From assembly GCF_010730055.1 (NCBI RefSeq), contig NZ_AP022575.1, positions 1,116,001 to 1,180,000 on the forward strand: a DNA stretch of 64,000 nt, read 5' to 3'. Source of the stretch: Mycobacterium shinjukuense. GTDB taxonomy: Bacteria > Actinomycetota > Actinomycetes > Mycobacteriales > Mycobacteriaceae. A program made the translations under genes and the position numbers. Of this stretch, positions 1 through 8,372 are shown piece by piece (positions within the stretch are counted from its first letter, which is position 1; each line of letters starts with the position of its first letter). The notes under the pieces were generated by a model. It ran no database searches, was not told the DNA's origin, and saw only the letters and a program-made list of their open reading frames with translations.

Positions 1-282
1 GACGAAGTCGTGCGGCTGGCGATGGAGGAAGCCCGCCGCCGGCACGCCACCGTGCGGCAGATCGATCGCCGGCTGGACAGCTGGGTGCGGCGGTACCCCG
101 ACGTCCCGGTCCAGGTCGTGGCCTCCGGCACCGGCGCCCGAGCCGCGGAGAGTCACAGCGGAGCAATCGATCTGGCCGTGGTGGGCGAGGCCGACGCCGA
201 TCAGCTGCCGGGGCTCGTCACCCCGAATTGCCATCCGATTCTGGGCTACCCCGACTGCTCGGTGCTGCTGGTCCGTCACTGA
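1..282 (+). CDS. Universal stress protein, C-terminal part (5' end outside window)
   Basis: The frame is open from base 1 and ends at TGA 280-282, so only about the last 93 residues are here. The fold pattern (alpha-helical RDSW region, then a DLAVVGEA strand and a terminal CSVLLVRH strand) fits the second domain of a tandem Usp protein. The ATP-binding GxxGxxxxxxxxxG(S/T) motif is not recognisable: the stretch after DLAVVG lacks it, so this domain may not bind nucleotide. It lies just before a DevS/DosT-type kinase, and Usp genes are common DosR-regulon members. The family call rests on the C-terminal half only. Confidence 0.7.
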   Translation, partial: DEVVRLAMEEARRRHATVRQIDRRLDSWVRRYPDVPVQVVASGTGARAAESHSGAIDLAVVGEADADQLPGLVTPNCHPILGYPDCSVLLVRH

Positions 283-383
283 CGCTGAAGGTTCGGCGAC
301 GGGCCATGGCCAGGTGGCACCAACCTGATTAAGCTGGCCACTGGCATTGTGGCGTTGCTCGCAGCGTCAACTCGTGCCGAAGG

Positions 384-2111
384 GTGTCGTGGAGGTTCCC
401 GGCGGTGGCCAACAACGTACCCGGGTCGGCCTTTGCCGGTCTGGGCCAGCCCGGTTTGGTGCGCAAGATGCACGCGGAGCTCGACGAGTTGCTGGCGGCG
501 CGTAACCAGATGGAGCAACTGCTGCGGGTGATCGTCGAGATCGGATCGGATCTTGACCTGGACGCAACCCTGCGTCGGATAGTCCACGCGGCCAGGGAAT
601 TGACCGCGGCCCCCTACGGAGCGCTGGCCGTGCGTGACCCCGAGGGCACGTTGGTCTCGTTCGTCCACTCGGGGGTGGACGACGACACCGTCGCGCGAAT
701 CGGGCGGCTGCCGGTGGGCAAGGGAATCCTGGGTGTCTCGCTGGTCGAAACCCCGGCGCTGCGGCTCGACGATCTGACCACGCACCCGGCCGCCTGCGGG
801 TTCCCCGAGCACCACCCTCCGATGCGTGCCTTTCTCGGGGTGCCGATCACGATCCGCGGCGCGGTGTTCGGCAGCCTGTATCTGGCCCACGTCGATCCGG
901 GAGTGGTGTTTTCGGCATCCGACGAGTTCGCCGCGCGCGCGCTGGCGTTTGCGGCCGCGGTGGCCGTCGACAATGCGCAAGTGTTCGAGCGCGAGCGCAC
1001 GGCGGTGAAGTGGATGAAGGCCAGCCGCGAGATCACCACCGCGCTGCTGTCCAGCGACCAGCCGCGGCCGCTGCAATTGATCGCTGAACGCGCATGCGCC
1101 CTGACCGATGCCGAGCAGGCGGTTGTGCTTCTTCCGGTCGACGCCGACCTGCCCGCCGACGACGTCGACACGCTGGTCGTGTCCGCCGCGGTGGGCCCGC
1201 AGGCCGAGGAGGTGATCGGTCAGCGGATTGGGGTGAACGGCTCGCCCTCCGGCGCCGTTTTCCGGTCCGGGGAGCCGCTGATCACCGAGGCGTTGAGCTA
1301 CCCCAGCCAGGAATTCACCGATGTCGCCCAGCGCCCCGCGATTATCATGCCGCTGCGCGCACGTGCGGAAGTGGTCGGGGTGATCGCCATTGCCCGGGGC
1401 GCCAATCAGCCACCCTTCGACGGCGGCTTTCTCGACCTGGTGAGCGATTTCGCCACCCACGCCGCGATAGCGCTCGTGCTCGCATCGGGCCAGGAGCAGG
1501 CGCGGCAGCTGACCATCCTGGCCGAGCGGGAGCGCATCGCGCGTGACTTGCATGACCATGTCATCCAACGGCTGTTCGCCGCGGGAATGGATCTGCAGGG
1601 CACGCTGGCCCGGGCACGTTCCCCGGAGGTCACCGACCGGCTCACCCGCACGATCGACGATCTGCAGGCCATCATCGAGGAGATCCGTGCCGCCGTCTTC
1701 CGATTGAGCTCCCCGCTGGGACACGACGGCGGCTTTCGGGACCGGATCGCGCGCGTGGTTGCCGAGCTGACCGAGAACCAGGACATCGTCACTACGGTGC
1801 GCCTACATGGGCCGATGACGGCCGTCGGCAGCGAACTGGCCGAGCAGGCCGAAGCGGTCCTGGTCGAGGCCATCAGCAACGTTTTGCGTCACTCCGGCGC
1901 CTCCCGGCTGACCGTCGAGGTCGATGTTGCTGACCTGCTCACCCTCGACATCATCGACAACGGCCGCGGCGTGCCCGTCGACAATTCCCGCCGCAGCGGC
2001 CTGGCGAACATGGCGTATCGGGCTGAACAACTTGGTGGCAGCTGCGAGATCACCGGCCCCGCCGAGGGCGGCACCCGGGTGCACTGGACCGCTCCGCTTA
2101 CCGACCCCTGA
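384..2111 (+). CDS. DevS/DosT-family heme-GAF sensor histidine kinase
   Basis: 575 residues: two GAF domains (about 55-205 and 215-370), then HisKA_3 and HATPase. The H-box reads ARDLHDHVIQRLF with the phospho-accepting His at residue 390. The N-box is EAISNVLRHSGAS and the G-boxes are DNGRGVP and SGLANM. GAF-A keeps GFPEHHPPMR (His143/144), the segment holding the proximal heme His in DosS/DosT, so heme-based O2/NO/CO sensing is likely. In M. tuberculosis these kinases phosphorylate DosR; no response regulator lies beside this one. The start is uncertain: GTG 384 has no well-spaced ribosome site, and GTG 408 sits 13 bases after GGAGG (390-394). It converges on the OtsB1-like gene. Confidence 0.88.
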   Translation: MSWRFPAVANNVPGSAFAGLGQPGLVRKMHAELDELLAARNQMEQLLRVIVEIGSDLDLDATLRRIVHAARELTAAPYGALAVRDPEGTLVSFVHSGVDDDTVARIGRLPVGKGILGVSLVETPALRLDDLTTHPAACGFPEHHPPMRAFLGVPITIRGAVFGSLYLAHVDPGVVFSASDEFAARALAFAAAVAVDNAQVFERERTAVKWMKASREITTALLSSDQPRPLQLIAERACALTDAEQAVVLLPVDADLPADDVDTLVVSAAVGPQAEEVIGQRIGVNGSPSGAVFRSGEPLITEALSYPSQEFTDVAQRPAIIMPLRARAEVVGVIAIARGANQPPFDGGFLDLVSDFATHAAIALVLASGQEQARQLTILAERERIARDLHDHVIQRLFAAGMDLQGTLARARSPEVTDRLTRTIDDLQAIIEEIRAAVFRLSSPLGHDGGFRDRIARVVAELTENQDIVTTVRLHGPMTAVGSELAEQAEAVLVEAISNVLRHSGASRLTVEVDVADLLTLDIIDNGRGVPVDNSRRSGLANMAYRAEQLGGSCEITGPAEGGTRVHWTAPLTDP

Positions 2112-2113
2112 CC

Positions 2114-2148
2114 CGAGGTCGCGCGCGGGCACCGATCAGCCGACCTCG
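2114..2148. terminator. Possible weak convergent terminator stem
   Basis: An 8-bp inverted repeat, CGAGGTCG (2114-2121) and CGACCTCG (2141-2148), spans the junction of the converging kinase and OtsB1-like genes with a 19-base loop. There is no T-tract. The right arm lies inside the last codons of the OtsB1-like gene. Confidence 0.25.
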
Positions 2149-5100
2149 ATGGTGTGCCCCGGAAGCAGACGGTGGACGCGACCCCGGCATTCAACGTCGA
2201 TGGGCCCGGTGGATCCGGATTCCGCCGTCAAGGTCGCGGTTCGACCGCTGATCCGCAGGTGCAGGCGATGGCCGCGATACACGAACGGGAACTCGATCGG
2301 GCCGAGCGATTCCGGACCGAGAGTTGCCGGCCACTGGGGACCCAGCACCAGGCGGTCGTCGCGGGTTTCCAGCCCAGTGAAACACCGTTGCAGCAGATCG
2401 ACACTGCCGGCCATGGCCGCTAGGTGGATTCCCTCGGCCGTGGTGCCGCCCTGGATATCGGCGACGTCGGAATCGAGCACCTGCTGGAAGTACTCCATGG
2501 CGTTGTTGCGGTTGGCCCGAGCCAGCACCCACGAATGCACCACACCGCTCAACGTCGACCCGTGCGAGGTGCGGGCCAGGTAGTAGTCGATGGTCTTCGG
2601 GATCTGCTCGGGGGCGAAATGGTAGCCCAGTCTGCCGAACAAGCCCAGCAACTCTTCCGACGACAGCAGGTAGAACAGCATCAGCGCGTCGGCCTGCTTG
2701 GAGGCCTTGTAGTTGTTCACGCTGTCGTTCTCGGCCTCCAGGATGCGATCGAGTCGCTGGATGTTTCCGTATCGCTGCCGGTAGTGGCACCAATCCAGTT
2801 CTGCCAGTTCCGAATAGCCTTCGAATTGACTGATCACGTTGTCGTGGAACGGAACAAACATGCGCCGGCTCACGTGATCCCATCGGTCACGCTCCTGCGT
2901 TGTCAGACCGAGCTTCCCGACAAGTTCGAGCCGATCCCGCAGCGGCAGCAGAGCCAGCGCATCCATCGCGCGCAAGATCGCCCACACCGCCATCACATTG
3001 GTGTACGCGTTGTTGTCGATCCCGTCGTATTCCTTGCCCGGATAGCCGGAATGGAACTCGTCCGGGCCGAGGATTCCCCGGATGGTGTAGCGGCCGCGAC
3101 CGTCGTCAAAGTTGGCCAGGCCCACCCAGAAACGTGCGATCTCGACCAACATCTCGGCCCCGTAATCGACCAGAAACTGCCGGTCACCGGTCACCTGGTA
3201 GTGCTGCCAGGTGTTGTAGGCAACGGCAAGGCCGACGTGATGAGCGCGCGCACTGGGATCCGGATTCCACCGGCCCGACCGCGGGTTGAGGTGCAGTTGC
3301 TGGCTCACCTCACGCCCGTCGCTGCCCGACTGCCAGGGGTACATCGCGCCGAGGTAGCCCGCTCGGCGGGCCGCGCGGCGGGCCTCGGGAAGCCGCCGAT
3401 ATCGATAGCGCAGCAGTGACCGCGACACGTTCGGCAGGCGCAGGTTCAACACCGGGCAGACGAACAGCTCGTCCCAGAAGACGTGGCCGCGGTAGGCCTC
3501 GCCGTGCAGTCCCCGCGCCGGGACGCCGGCGTCGAGGTCGGCGGTGTGCGGCGAAACGGTCTGCAGCAGGTGCACCAGATGCAGGCGGAGGACCCCCAGT
3601 GCTCCCGTGCCGTCGGCAAGGCCGATGTTGCATTGCTCCCACAGCCGGGCCCAGGCCCGGGCATGCTGACGATGCAGATCGGCGTATCGACCGGCGCCGT
3701 GCAGGCACTGTTGCGCGGTGCTGGCCGGTTCGGAGATGGCGGTGTCCCGGCCGGTGAAGATGGTCGCGACTTTTTCGCAGGTGACCGACCGCCCCGCGGC
3801 CAGTGCGACCCGGATATCGTGACCGCCGCGGCCGGGCTCGCGGACGATCGCGTAGTGTGCGTCCGCTGGGGCATCGTCGCGCCACACGGTGCTGCGGGCG
3901 GCGACCGCGATCGCGATGCGTGACTGCGAGGTTTCGGTTCGCAAGAGCACCGAGCCGGGCGATATTTCGTCGATCACCGATGCCGTGAGGTGAGTGCTGG
4001 ACAGCGAACGATAGCGGTCAACCATGGTATTGCGCACGGCCGCGTCCAGCAGGGATCTGAACTCGACGGTGCCCGACCAATTCTCGGCGCGGATCGTGGT
4101 TTTCATGGCGAGCACATGGGGTTCGTGCATCGCCGCGAACCGCTGCTGGTCCACCGCCGTGATCCGGCCGGCGCGGTCCCGGAACCGCAGGCTGCGGGTC
4201 AGTGTCGCCTGGCGCAGGTCGAATGTCTGTCGGTAGCACAGCAACTCGGCGTCGTCAACGTCAAACCAGGGACCACCGTCGATGCGAAACGTCAGTGACA
4301 GCCAGTTGGGCAGGTTGACCAGGCTCTCGTTCTCGACGGTCCGGCCGGCGACCCGGTCGGCCAGCGTGTTGTACACCCCGGTGACATAGGTGCCCGGGTA
4401 ATGCGCCTGGCATGCCGAGGACTCCGGCGCGCAACCGCGGGTCGCGACGTAGCCGTTGCCGACGGTGCACAACGCTTCGCGCAGCCGCTCGTCGCCCGGG
4501 TCGTAGCCCTGGTAGACCAGCTGCCACGGATCGCTCGGACTGGCTGCCGCATTCCCTAGATCCGCCGCCAGTCGTTGGATGAAATCGCGGACCGCGGAAG
4601 GGTTTTCCAGGCTGAACGAGGCCGCCGAGGGTCGATCACGGTTCTCGTCGTGGCGCACGACAATTCCCACGCCGTCGAAGCGGACGGCGTCGAACGCGTC
4701 CTCGTCGGTGATGTCGTCGCCGATATAGATCGGCAACACGGTCTCCGCGGCGCCCGCGCTGCGGCTCATATGGTCGATCATCCAGTGCAGCGTGCGGCCC
4801 TTGTCCCAGGCGATGTTCGGCCGCAGCTCGATGACCTGGCGGCCGGTGGTTGCTCGCAGGCCTGCGGATCGTCCGAGTCGACGCGTCGCCGCGATCACCG
4901 CGTCCACGTGGTCCGGATCGACACCGCGGTAGTGCACGGCGACGGCAAAGCGTTTGTGCTCCACCACCGTTCCCGGGAAATCGGTGAGTTCGGCTGCCAA
5001 TCGGTTGGCCGCCAGCGCCAACGCGTCGATCGCCGCGGCGGCGGCGGCGTTCTGGTGGTGGCTGCCGTCCGGGGCCACCAGTTCGAAACCGTGGCTGCCC

Positions 5101-5822
5101 GCAAACCACAGCCCGTCGACGTCGACTCGGGCGCGCACGTCGGCCAGGTCACGGCCGCTGATCACGGCTACCGGGCACTGCGCGGCCAACGCCCGCACCG
5201 CATCGGCGGCGCCGTCGACCAGCACCGCCGACCCGGGGTGCTCGACGATGTCGGAGAGCGTGCCGTCAAAGTCGAGGAACACCGCGGGGCGGCGAGCGGT
5301 CACCAGCTCTTTCAATTGGCTGTACACGCCCAGCGCGTCGGGGATGGTCGACAGGGCCGCGTCCCCGCTTCGCACCGAGATCTCGGCGAGGTCGGCGATC
5401 ACGGCGTCGGCCCCCTGGGGCAGCAGTTCGTCGGGGTGCCCGTCAAGAGCGATAACCAGGCCGAATCCGCCGTCACTGGCGGCCCGGACGGCGGCTTGGT
5501 CGTGCGCGATCAGCACGCAGCGACCGGGCCGGACCCCCAGGCGGGTTGCGGTGTCGATCAGGACCGCCGGTTCGGTGCCGACTTCGCCGACGGCCAGGCC
5601 GATGAACTCGTCGACGCCCGCGGCGCGCAGCACCGCCGCGGTGTTGCCGGTGGGCGAGCAGACCGCGGTGGCGACGCCGGCATCTCGCAGCCGGCGCAGC
5701 ACCGGGACGGTCGAGTCGAAGACCCGAACACCGCCCGAGGCGGTGTCGGTGACCAGCACGTCCAGTCCGAAGATCACCGCGTCGTGGTGGCGTCTGTCGA
5801 TGGCGGCGGGCCAGTCGGTCAC
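2136..5822 (-). CDS. otsB1: OtsB1-like HAD / trehalose-phosphate phosphatase / GH65 fusion
   Basis: 1228 residues in three parts. Residues 1-170 are a HAD-like domain whose first motif reads VIFGLDVLV, so the nucleophilic Asp of FDLDG is Gly and the cap domain is almost absent. Residues 175-430 are a trehalose-6-phosphate phosphatase domain with FLDFDGTLSD, ISGRDL and GDDITDEDAF, all intact. Residues 440-1228 are a glycoside hydrolase family 65 (maltose/trehalose/kojibiose phosphorylase) domain with the GILGPDEFH catalytic-acid region. This matches M. tuberculosis OtsB1 (Rv2006, about 1327 residues), shorter mainly at the N-terminus. It probably acts in trehalose-type disaccharide turnover, but the substrate is not shown by sequence. 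It is divergent from the usp operon and shares its DosR-box region. Confidence 0.85.
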   Translation of the reverse strand: MTDWPAAIDRRHHDAVIFGLDVLVTDTASGGVRVFDSTVPVLRRLRDAGVATAVCSPTGNTAAVLRAAGVDEFIGLAVGEVGTEPAVLIDTATRLGVRPGRCVLIAHDQAAVRAASDGGFGLVIALDGHPDELLPQGADAVIADLAEISVRSGDAALSTIPDALGVYSQLKELVTARRPAVFLDFDGTLSDIVEHPGSAVLVDGAADAVRALAAQCPVAVISGRDLADVRARVDVDGLWFAGSHGFELVAPDGSHHQNAAAAAAIDALALAANRLAAELTDFPGTVVEHKRFAVAVHYRGVDPDHVDAVIAATRRLGRSAGLRATTGRQVIELRPNIAWDKGRTLHWMIDHMSRSAGAAETVLPIYIGDDITDEDAFDAVRFDGVGIVVRHDENRDRPSAASFSLENPSAVRDFIQRLAADLGNAAASPSDPWQLVYQGYDPGDERLREALCTVGNGYVATRGCAPESSACQAHYPGTYVTGVYNTLADRVAGRTVENESLVNLPNWLSLTFRIDGGPWFDVDDAELLCYRQTFDLRQATLTRSLRFRDRAGRITAVDQQRFAAMHEPHVLAMKTTIRAENWSGTVEFRSLLDAAVRNTMVDRYRSLSSTHLTASVIDEISPGSVLLRTETSQSRIAIAVAARSTVWRDDAPADAHYAIVREPGRGGHDIRVALAAGRSVTCEKVATIFTGRDTAISEPASTAQQCLHGAGRYADLHRQHARAWARLWEQCNIGLADGTGALGVLRLHLVHLLQTVSPHTADLDAGVPARGLHGEAYRGHVFWDELFVCPVLNLRLPNVSRSLLRYRYRRLPEARRAARRAGYLGAMYPWQSGSDGREVSQQLHLNPRSGRWNPDPSARAHHVGLAVAYNTWQHYQVTGDRQFLVDYGAEMLVEIARFWVGLANFDDGRGRYTIRGILGPDEFHSGYPGKEYDGIDNNAYTNVMAVWAILRAMDALALLPLRDRLELVGKLGLTTQERDRWDHVSRRMFVPFHDNVISQFEGYSELAELDWCHYRQRYGNIQRLDRILEAENDSVNNYKASKQADALMLFYLLSSEELLGLFGRLGYHFAPEQIPKTIDYYLARTSHGSTLSGVVHSWVLARANRNNAMEYFQQVLDSDVADIQGGTTAEGIHLAAMAGSVDLLQRCFTGLETRDDRLVLGPQWPATLGPESLGPIEFPFVYRGHRLHLRISGRTATLTAESGSTGPIDVECRGRVHRLLPGHTIEVG

Positions 5823-5894
5823 CCCTGTGACGATGCCACAGCGCGGGCCCCGATCGACACCGAGTGAACCAACGAAGGCCTGATGACCACGGGG

Positions 5895-5914
5895 TTGGGG
5901 ACTAAAGTCTCACG
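5895..5914. promoter_or_regulatory. DosR box in the otsB1 / usp divergent region
   Basis: TTGGGGACTAAAGTCTCACG matches the DosR (DevR) consensus TTSGGGACTWWAGTCCCSAA at most positions; the left half and centre are exact. It ends 61 bases upstream of the usp start (5976) and lies 73-92 bases upstream of the otsB1 start (5822), so one site could serve both directions. It also rules out the longer reading of the usp gene from ATG 5883, which would place the box inside the coding sequence. Confidence 0.85.
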
Positions 5915-5975
5915 ACCGGCGCCGATTTGGAAAATAGCGTTTGCTATGGCGGGCGCAGACCGAGGGAGAACGGAA

Positions 5976-6851
5976 ATGTCCACACCCCTGAAACGTCATG
6001 GCATCGTCGTCGGCGTCGACGGGTCGGCCGCGTCCAACGCCGCCGTCTGTTGGGCGGCGCGGGAGGCGGCGCTGCGGCATGTCCCGCTGACCGTGGTCCA
6101 TGCGGTGAACGCGGCCGTGCCGATGCGCCCGGACATGGCGTCGGCGGACATGGCGGCATGGCAGGAGCAGGACGGCCGACAGGCGCTGCAGCACGCGGTC
6201 AAGCTCGCCGAAGACGTGGTGGCGACCGACCGGCCGATCGCCATCGGCAGCGAGCTGAGGTATTCACCACCGGTGCCGACACTGGCCGAGCTTTCCCGGC
6301 AGGCAGAGCTGGTGGTGGTGGGCTGCACCGGGCGCGGCGCCGTCGGCCGGGTTCTGCTGGGTTCGGTCAGTTCCGGGGTGGTGCGCACTGCGAGTTGTCC
6401 GGTCGCGGTGATTCGCGACGAGCAACCGTCGATGGCCCATCCCGAGCTGGCTCCCGTGCTGGTGGGCATCGATTGCTCGCCGGCGTCGCAGCGCGCGGCC
6501 GCCATCGCGTTCGACGAAGCGTCGCGCCGCCGCGTCGGGCTCACCGCACTGCACGCCTGGAGCGACGTCGCGGTGTTCGAACGCCCTTGGCTGGATTGGA
6601 AATCGGAAGCACAACGGAGCCTGTCGGAGTATCTGGCGGGCTGGCAAGAGCGTTACCCGGATGTCGAGGTGCGCCGCCTCGTCGTCTTCGATCACCCGGG
6701 TCGCGAGCTGATCGAGGAGTCGGAATCCGCTCAGCTTGTCGTGGTGGGCAGCCACGGCCGAGGCGGGCTGAGCGGTATGCTGCTGGGCTCGGTCAGCAAT
6801 GCCGTCGTTCACTCGGTCCGCACGCCGGTCATCGTTGCGCGGCCGTCCTAG
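5976..6851 (+). CDS. Tandem-domain universal stress protein (Rv2005c type)
   Basis: 291 residues with two Usp domains. Domain 1 begins KRHGIVVGVDGSAASNAA and ends with VVGCTGRGAVGRVLLGSVSS then CPVAVIR. Domain 2 begins VLVGIDCSPASQRAA and ends VVGSHGRGGLSGMLLGSVSN then TPVIVARPS. Both keep the GxxGxxxxGSVS nucleotide-binding motif. ATG 5976 is chosen because the purine-rich GAGGGAGAACGGA lies just upstream and the DosR box sits before it. It is the first gene of an operon with the kinase-like gene 4 bases downstream and PEP synthase after that. It is likely induced by hypoxia/NO through DosR. Confidence 0.93.
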   Translation: MSTPLKRHGIVVGVDGSAASNAAVCWAAREAALRHVPLTVVHAVNAAVPMRPDMASADMAAWQEQDGRQALQHAVKLAEDVVATDRPIAIGSELRYSPPVPTLAELSRQAELVVVGCTGRGAVGRVLLGSVSSGVVRTASCPVAVIRDEQPSMAHPELAPVLVGIDCSPASQRAAAIAFDEASRRRVGLTALHAWSDVAVFERPWLDWKSEAQRSLSEYLAGWQERYPDVEVRRLVVFDHPGRELIEESESAQLVVVGSHGRGGLSGMLLGSVSNAVVHSVRTPVIVARPS

Positions 6852-6855
6852 AGCA

Positions 6856-8364
6856 ATGGAGGCCGCGATTACCGCCGAAAGGCCCGCCGAGTCACCGAAC
6901 ACGGCCGCGGTGCCCTACATCGATGTCCACGAAACCCACACGGGTGTGGTGGTGCTGGTCGGCGATCGCGCGTACAAGGCGAAGAAGCCGGTGGTGACCG
7001 ACTTCCTCGATTTCCGCACACCGCAGCGGCGCGAGCGCGCGTGTCTCCGGGAAGTCGAGTTGAACAGCCGGTTGTCTGCCGCGAGTTATCTGGGCGTCGC
7101 CCATCTCAGCGACCCCGGCGGGGGTCCCGCGGAACCGATCGTCGTCATGCGGCGCTATCGCGACGACGAGCGGTTGGCGTCCATGGTCAGCCGCGGACAG
7201 CCCGTCCAGCCTGTCCTGGACGGCATCGCCGGTGTGCTGGCGCGCTTCCACGAGCGCGCCGACCGCGGGCCGGCGATCAGCGCCCAGGGTGAGGGGCGCG
7301 CGATCGGCCAACGCTGGCGGGAGAACCTGTCGGCGCTGCGCGGTTACCCGCAGGTGACGGTCCCGGGAGGCTGGCACGAGTCGATCGAGCGCATCGCGCA
7401 CCTGGCCGCCGAATTCGTCTCCGGCCGCGCCCCGCTTTTCACCCGCCGCATCGACGAAGGCTGCATCGTCGACGGCCACGGCGACCTGCTGGCCGATGAC
7501 ATTTTCTGCGTGCACCCGCGGCCGGCGCTGCTGGACTGCCTGGAGTTCGACGACGCGCTGCGCCACGTCGACCGCGTCGATGACGCCGCGTTCCTGGCGA
7601 TGGACCTGGAGTTCTTGGGCCGCAAAGACCTTGGCGACTACTTCCTGGAGCGCTACCTCGCGCACTCGGGCGACCGGGCGCCGTCGTCGCTGCGGGATTT
7701 CTACATCGCCTACCGTGCGGTGGTGCGGGCGAAGGTGGACTGTGTGCGACTGTCGCAGGGCAAGCCGGAGGCCGCGGCGGACGCCGCACGGCATCTCGCC
7801 ATGGCGACCCAACACCTGTGCGACGGCGCCATCCGGTTGGCGCTCATCGGCGGCGCCCCGGGCACCGGCAAGTCGACCCTGTCCCGCGCCCTTGCCGAAA
7901 ACGTTGGCGCGCAGGTTATCTCAACCGACGACGTACGCCGGGAACTACGGGAATCGGGCACCATTGCCGGGGATCCCGGGGTCTTGAACGCCGGGTTGTA
8001 CAGCCCGGACAACGTCGCAACCGTCTACCAGGAAGCGTTGCGCCGCGCGGGTGGCTGGTTGGGCAATGGGCACTCGGTGATCCTGGACGGCAGCTGGCGC
8101 GATCGGCGAACTCGCGCGCAGGCTCATCGCCTTGCCGCCCAGACGCATTCGGCGGTGCTGGAACTGTGGTGCACCGCGGCGGTCGACACCGCAGCCGGCC
8201 GGGTCACCACCCGGCAGCCCGGCAGTTCCGATGCGACCCCGCAGATCGCCGCGGCGTTAGCGGCGCACTATCACGGCTGGGACAGCGCACACCGGATGGA
8301 CACCGCGCGGCCGCTGGACCACTCGGTGCGCGAGGCCCACGATTTCTGGCGTCAAGCCGTTTAG
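6856..8364 (+). CDS. APH-like / P-loop kinase fusion protein (Rv2004c type)
   Basis: 502 residues. The N-terminal ~320 residues resemble aminoglycoside-phosphotransferase-like kinases, with VDGHGDLLADDIFC (Brenner-type HGD) and LDCLEFDDALRHVDRVDD as the metal-binding segment. The C-terminal ~170 residues are a gluconate-kinase-like P-loop domain with Walker A GGAPGTGKST (Lys339). ATG 6856 follows the usp stop by 4 bases. Rv2004c, the presumed counterpart, is a DosR-regulon gene of unknown substrate. What is phosphorylated cannot be told from sequence; neighbours suggest a role in carbon or energy shifts during hypoxia. Confidence 0.85.
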   Translation: MEAAITAERPAESPNTAAVPYIDVHETHTGVVVLVGDRAYKAKKPVVTDFLDFRTPQRRERACLREVELNSRLSAASYLGVAHLSDPGGGPAEPIVVMRRYRDDERLASMVSRGQPVQPVLDGIAGVLARFHERADRGPAISAQGEGRAIGQRWRENLSALRGYPQVTVPGGWHESIERIAHLAAEFVSGRAPLFTRRIDEGCIVDGHGDLLADDIFCVHPRPALLDCLEFDDALRHVDRVDDAAFLAMDLEFLGRKDLGDYFLERYLAHSGDRAPSSLRDFYIAYRAVVRAKVDCVRLSQGKPEAAADAARHLAMATQHLCDGAIRLALIGGAPGTGKSTLSRALAENVGAQVISTDDVRRELRESGTIAGDPGVLNAGLYSPDNVATVYQEALRRAGGWLGNGHSVILDGSWRDRRTRAQAHRLAAQTHSAVLELWCTAAVDTAAGRVTTRQPGSSDATPQIAAALAAHYHGWDSAHRMDTARPLDHSVREAHDFWRQAV

Positions 8365-8368
8365 GAGG
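8363..8368 (+). promoter_or_regulatory. Strong Shine-Dalgarno for PEP synthase
   Basis: AGGAGG overlaps the stop codon of the upstream gene (TAG 8362-8364) and stands 4 bases before ATG 8373. This fixes the start and excludes the long in-frame extension that reads back into the upstream gene. Confidence 0.8.
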
Positions 8369-8372
8369 AGCC

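Noticed and set aside
276..1724. 482-codon open frame on the minus strand opposite the histidine kinase
   Set aside because: High GC keeps the opposite strand open; the translation is Arg/Gly/His-rich without motifs, while the plus frame has complete GAF and kinase motifs.
4575..5867. 430-codon plus-strand open frame over the OtsB1-like gene
   Set aside because: Shadow of the minus gene; the composition (Gly/Arg/His/Gln) and lack of motifs are typical of antisense frames in GC-rich DNA.
5883..5975. N-terminal extension of the universal stress protein from ATG 5883
   Set aside because: It would place the DosR box inside the gene; ATG 5976 has a good ribosome site and the family N-terminus.
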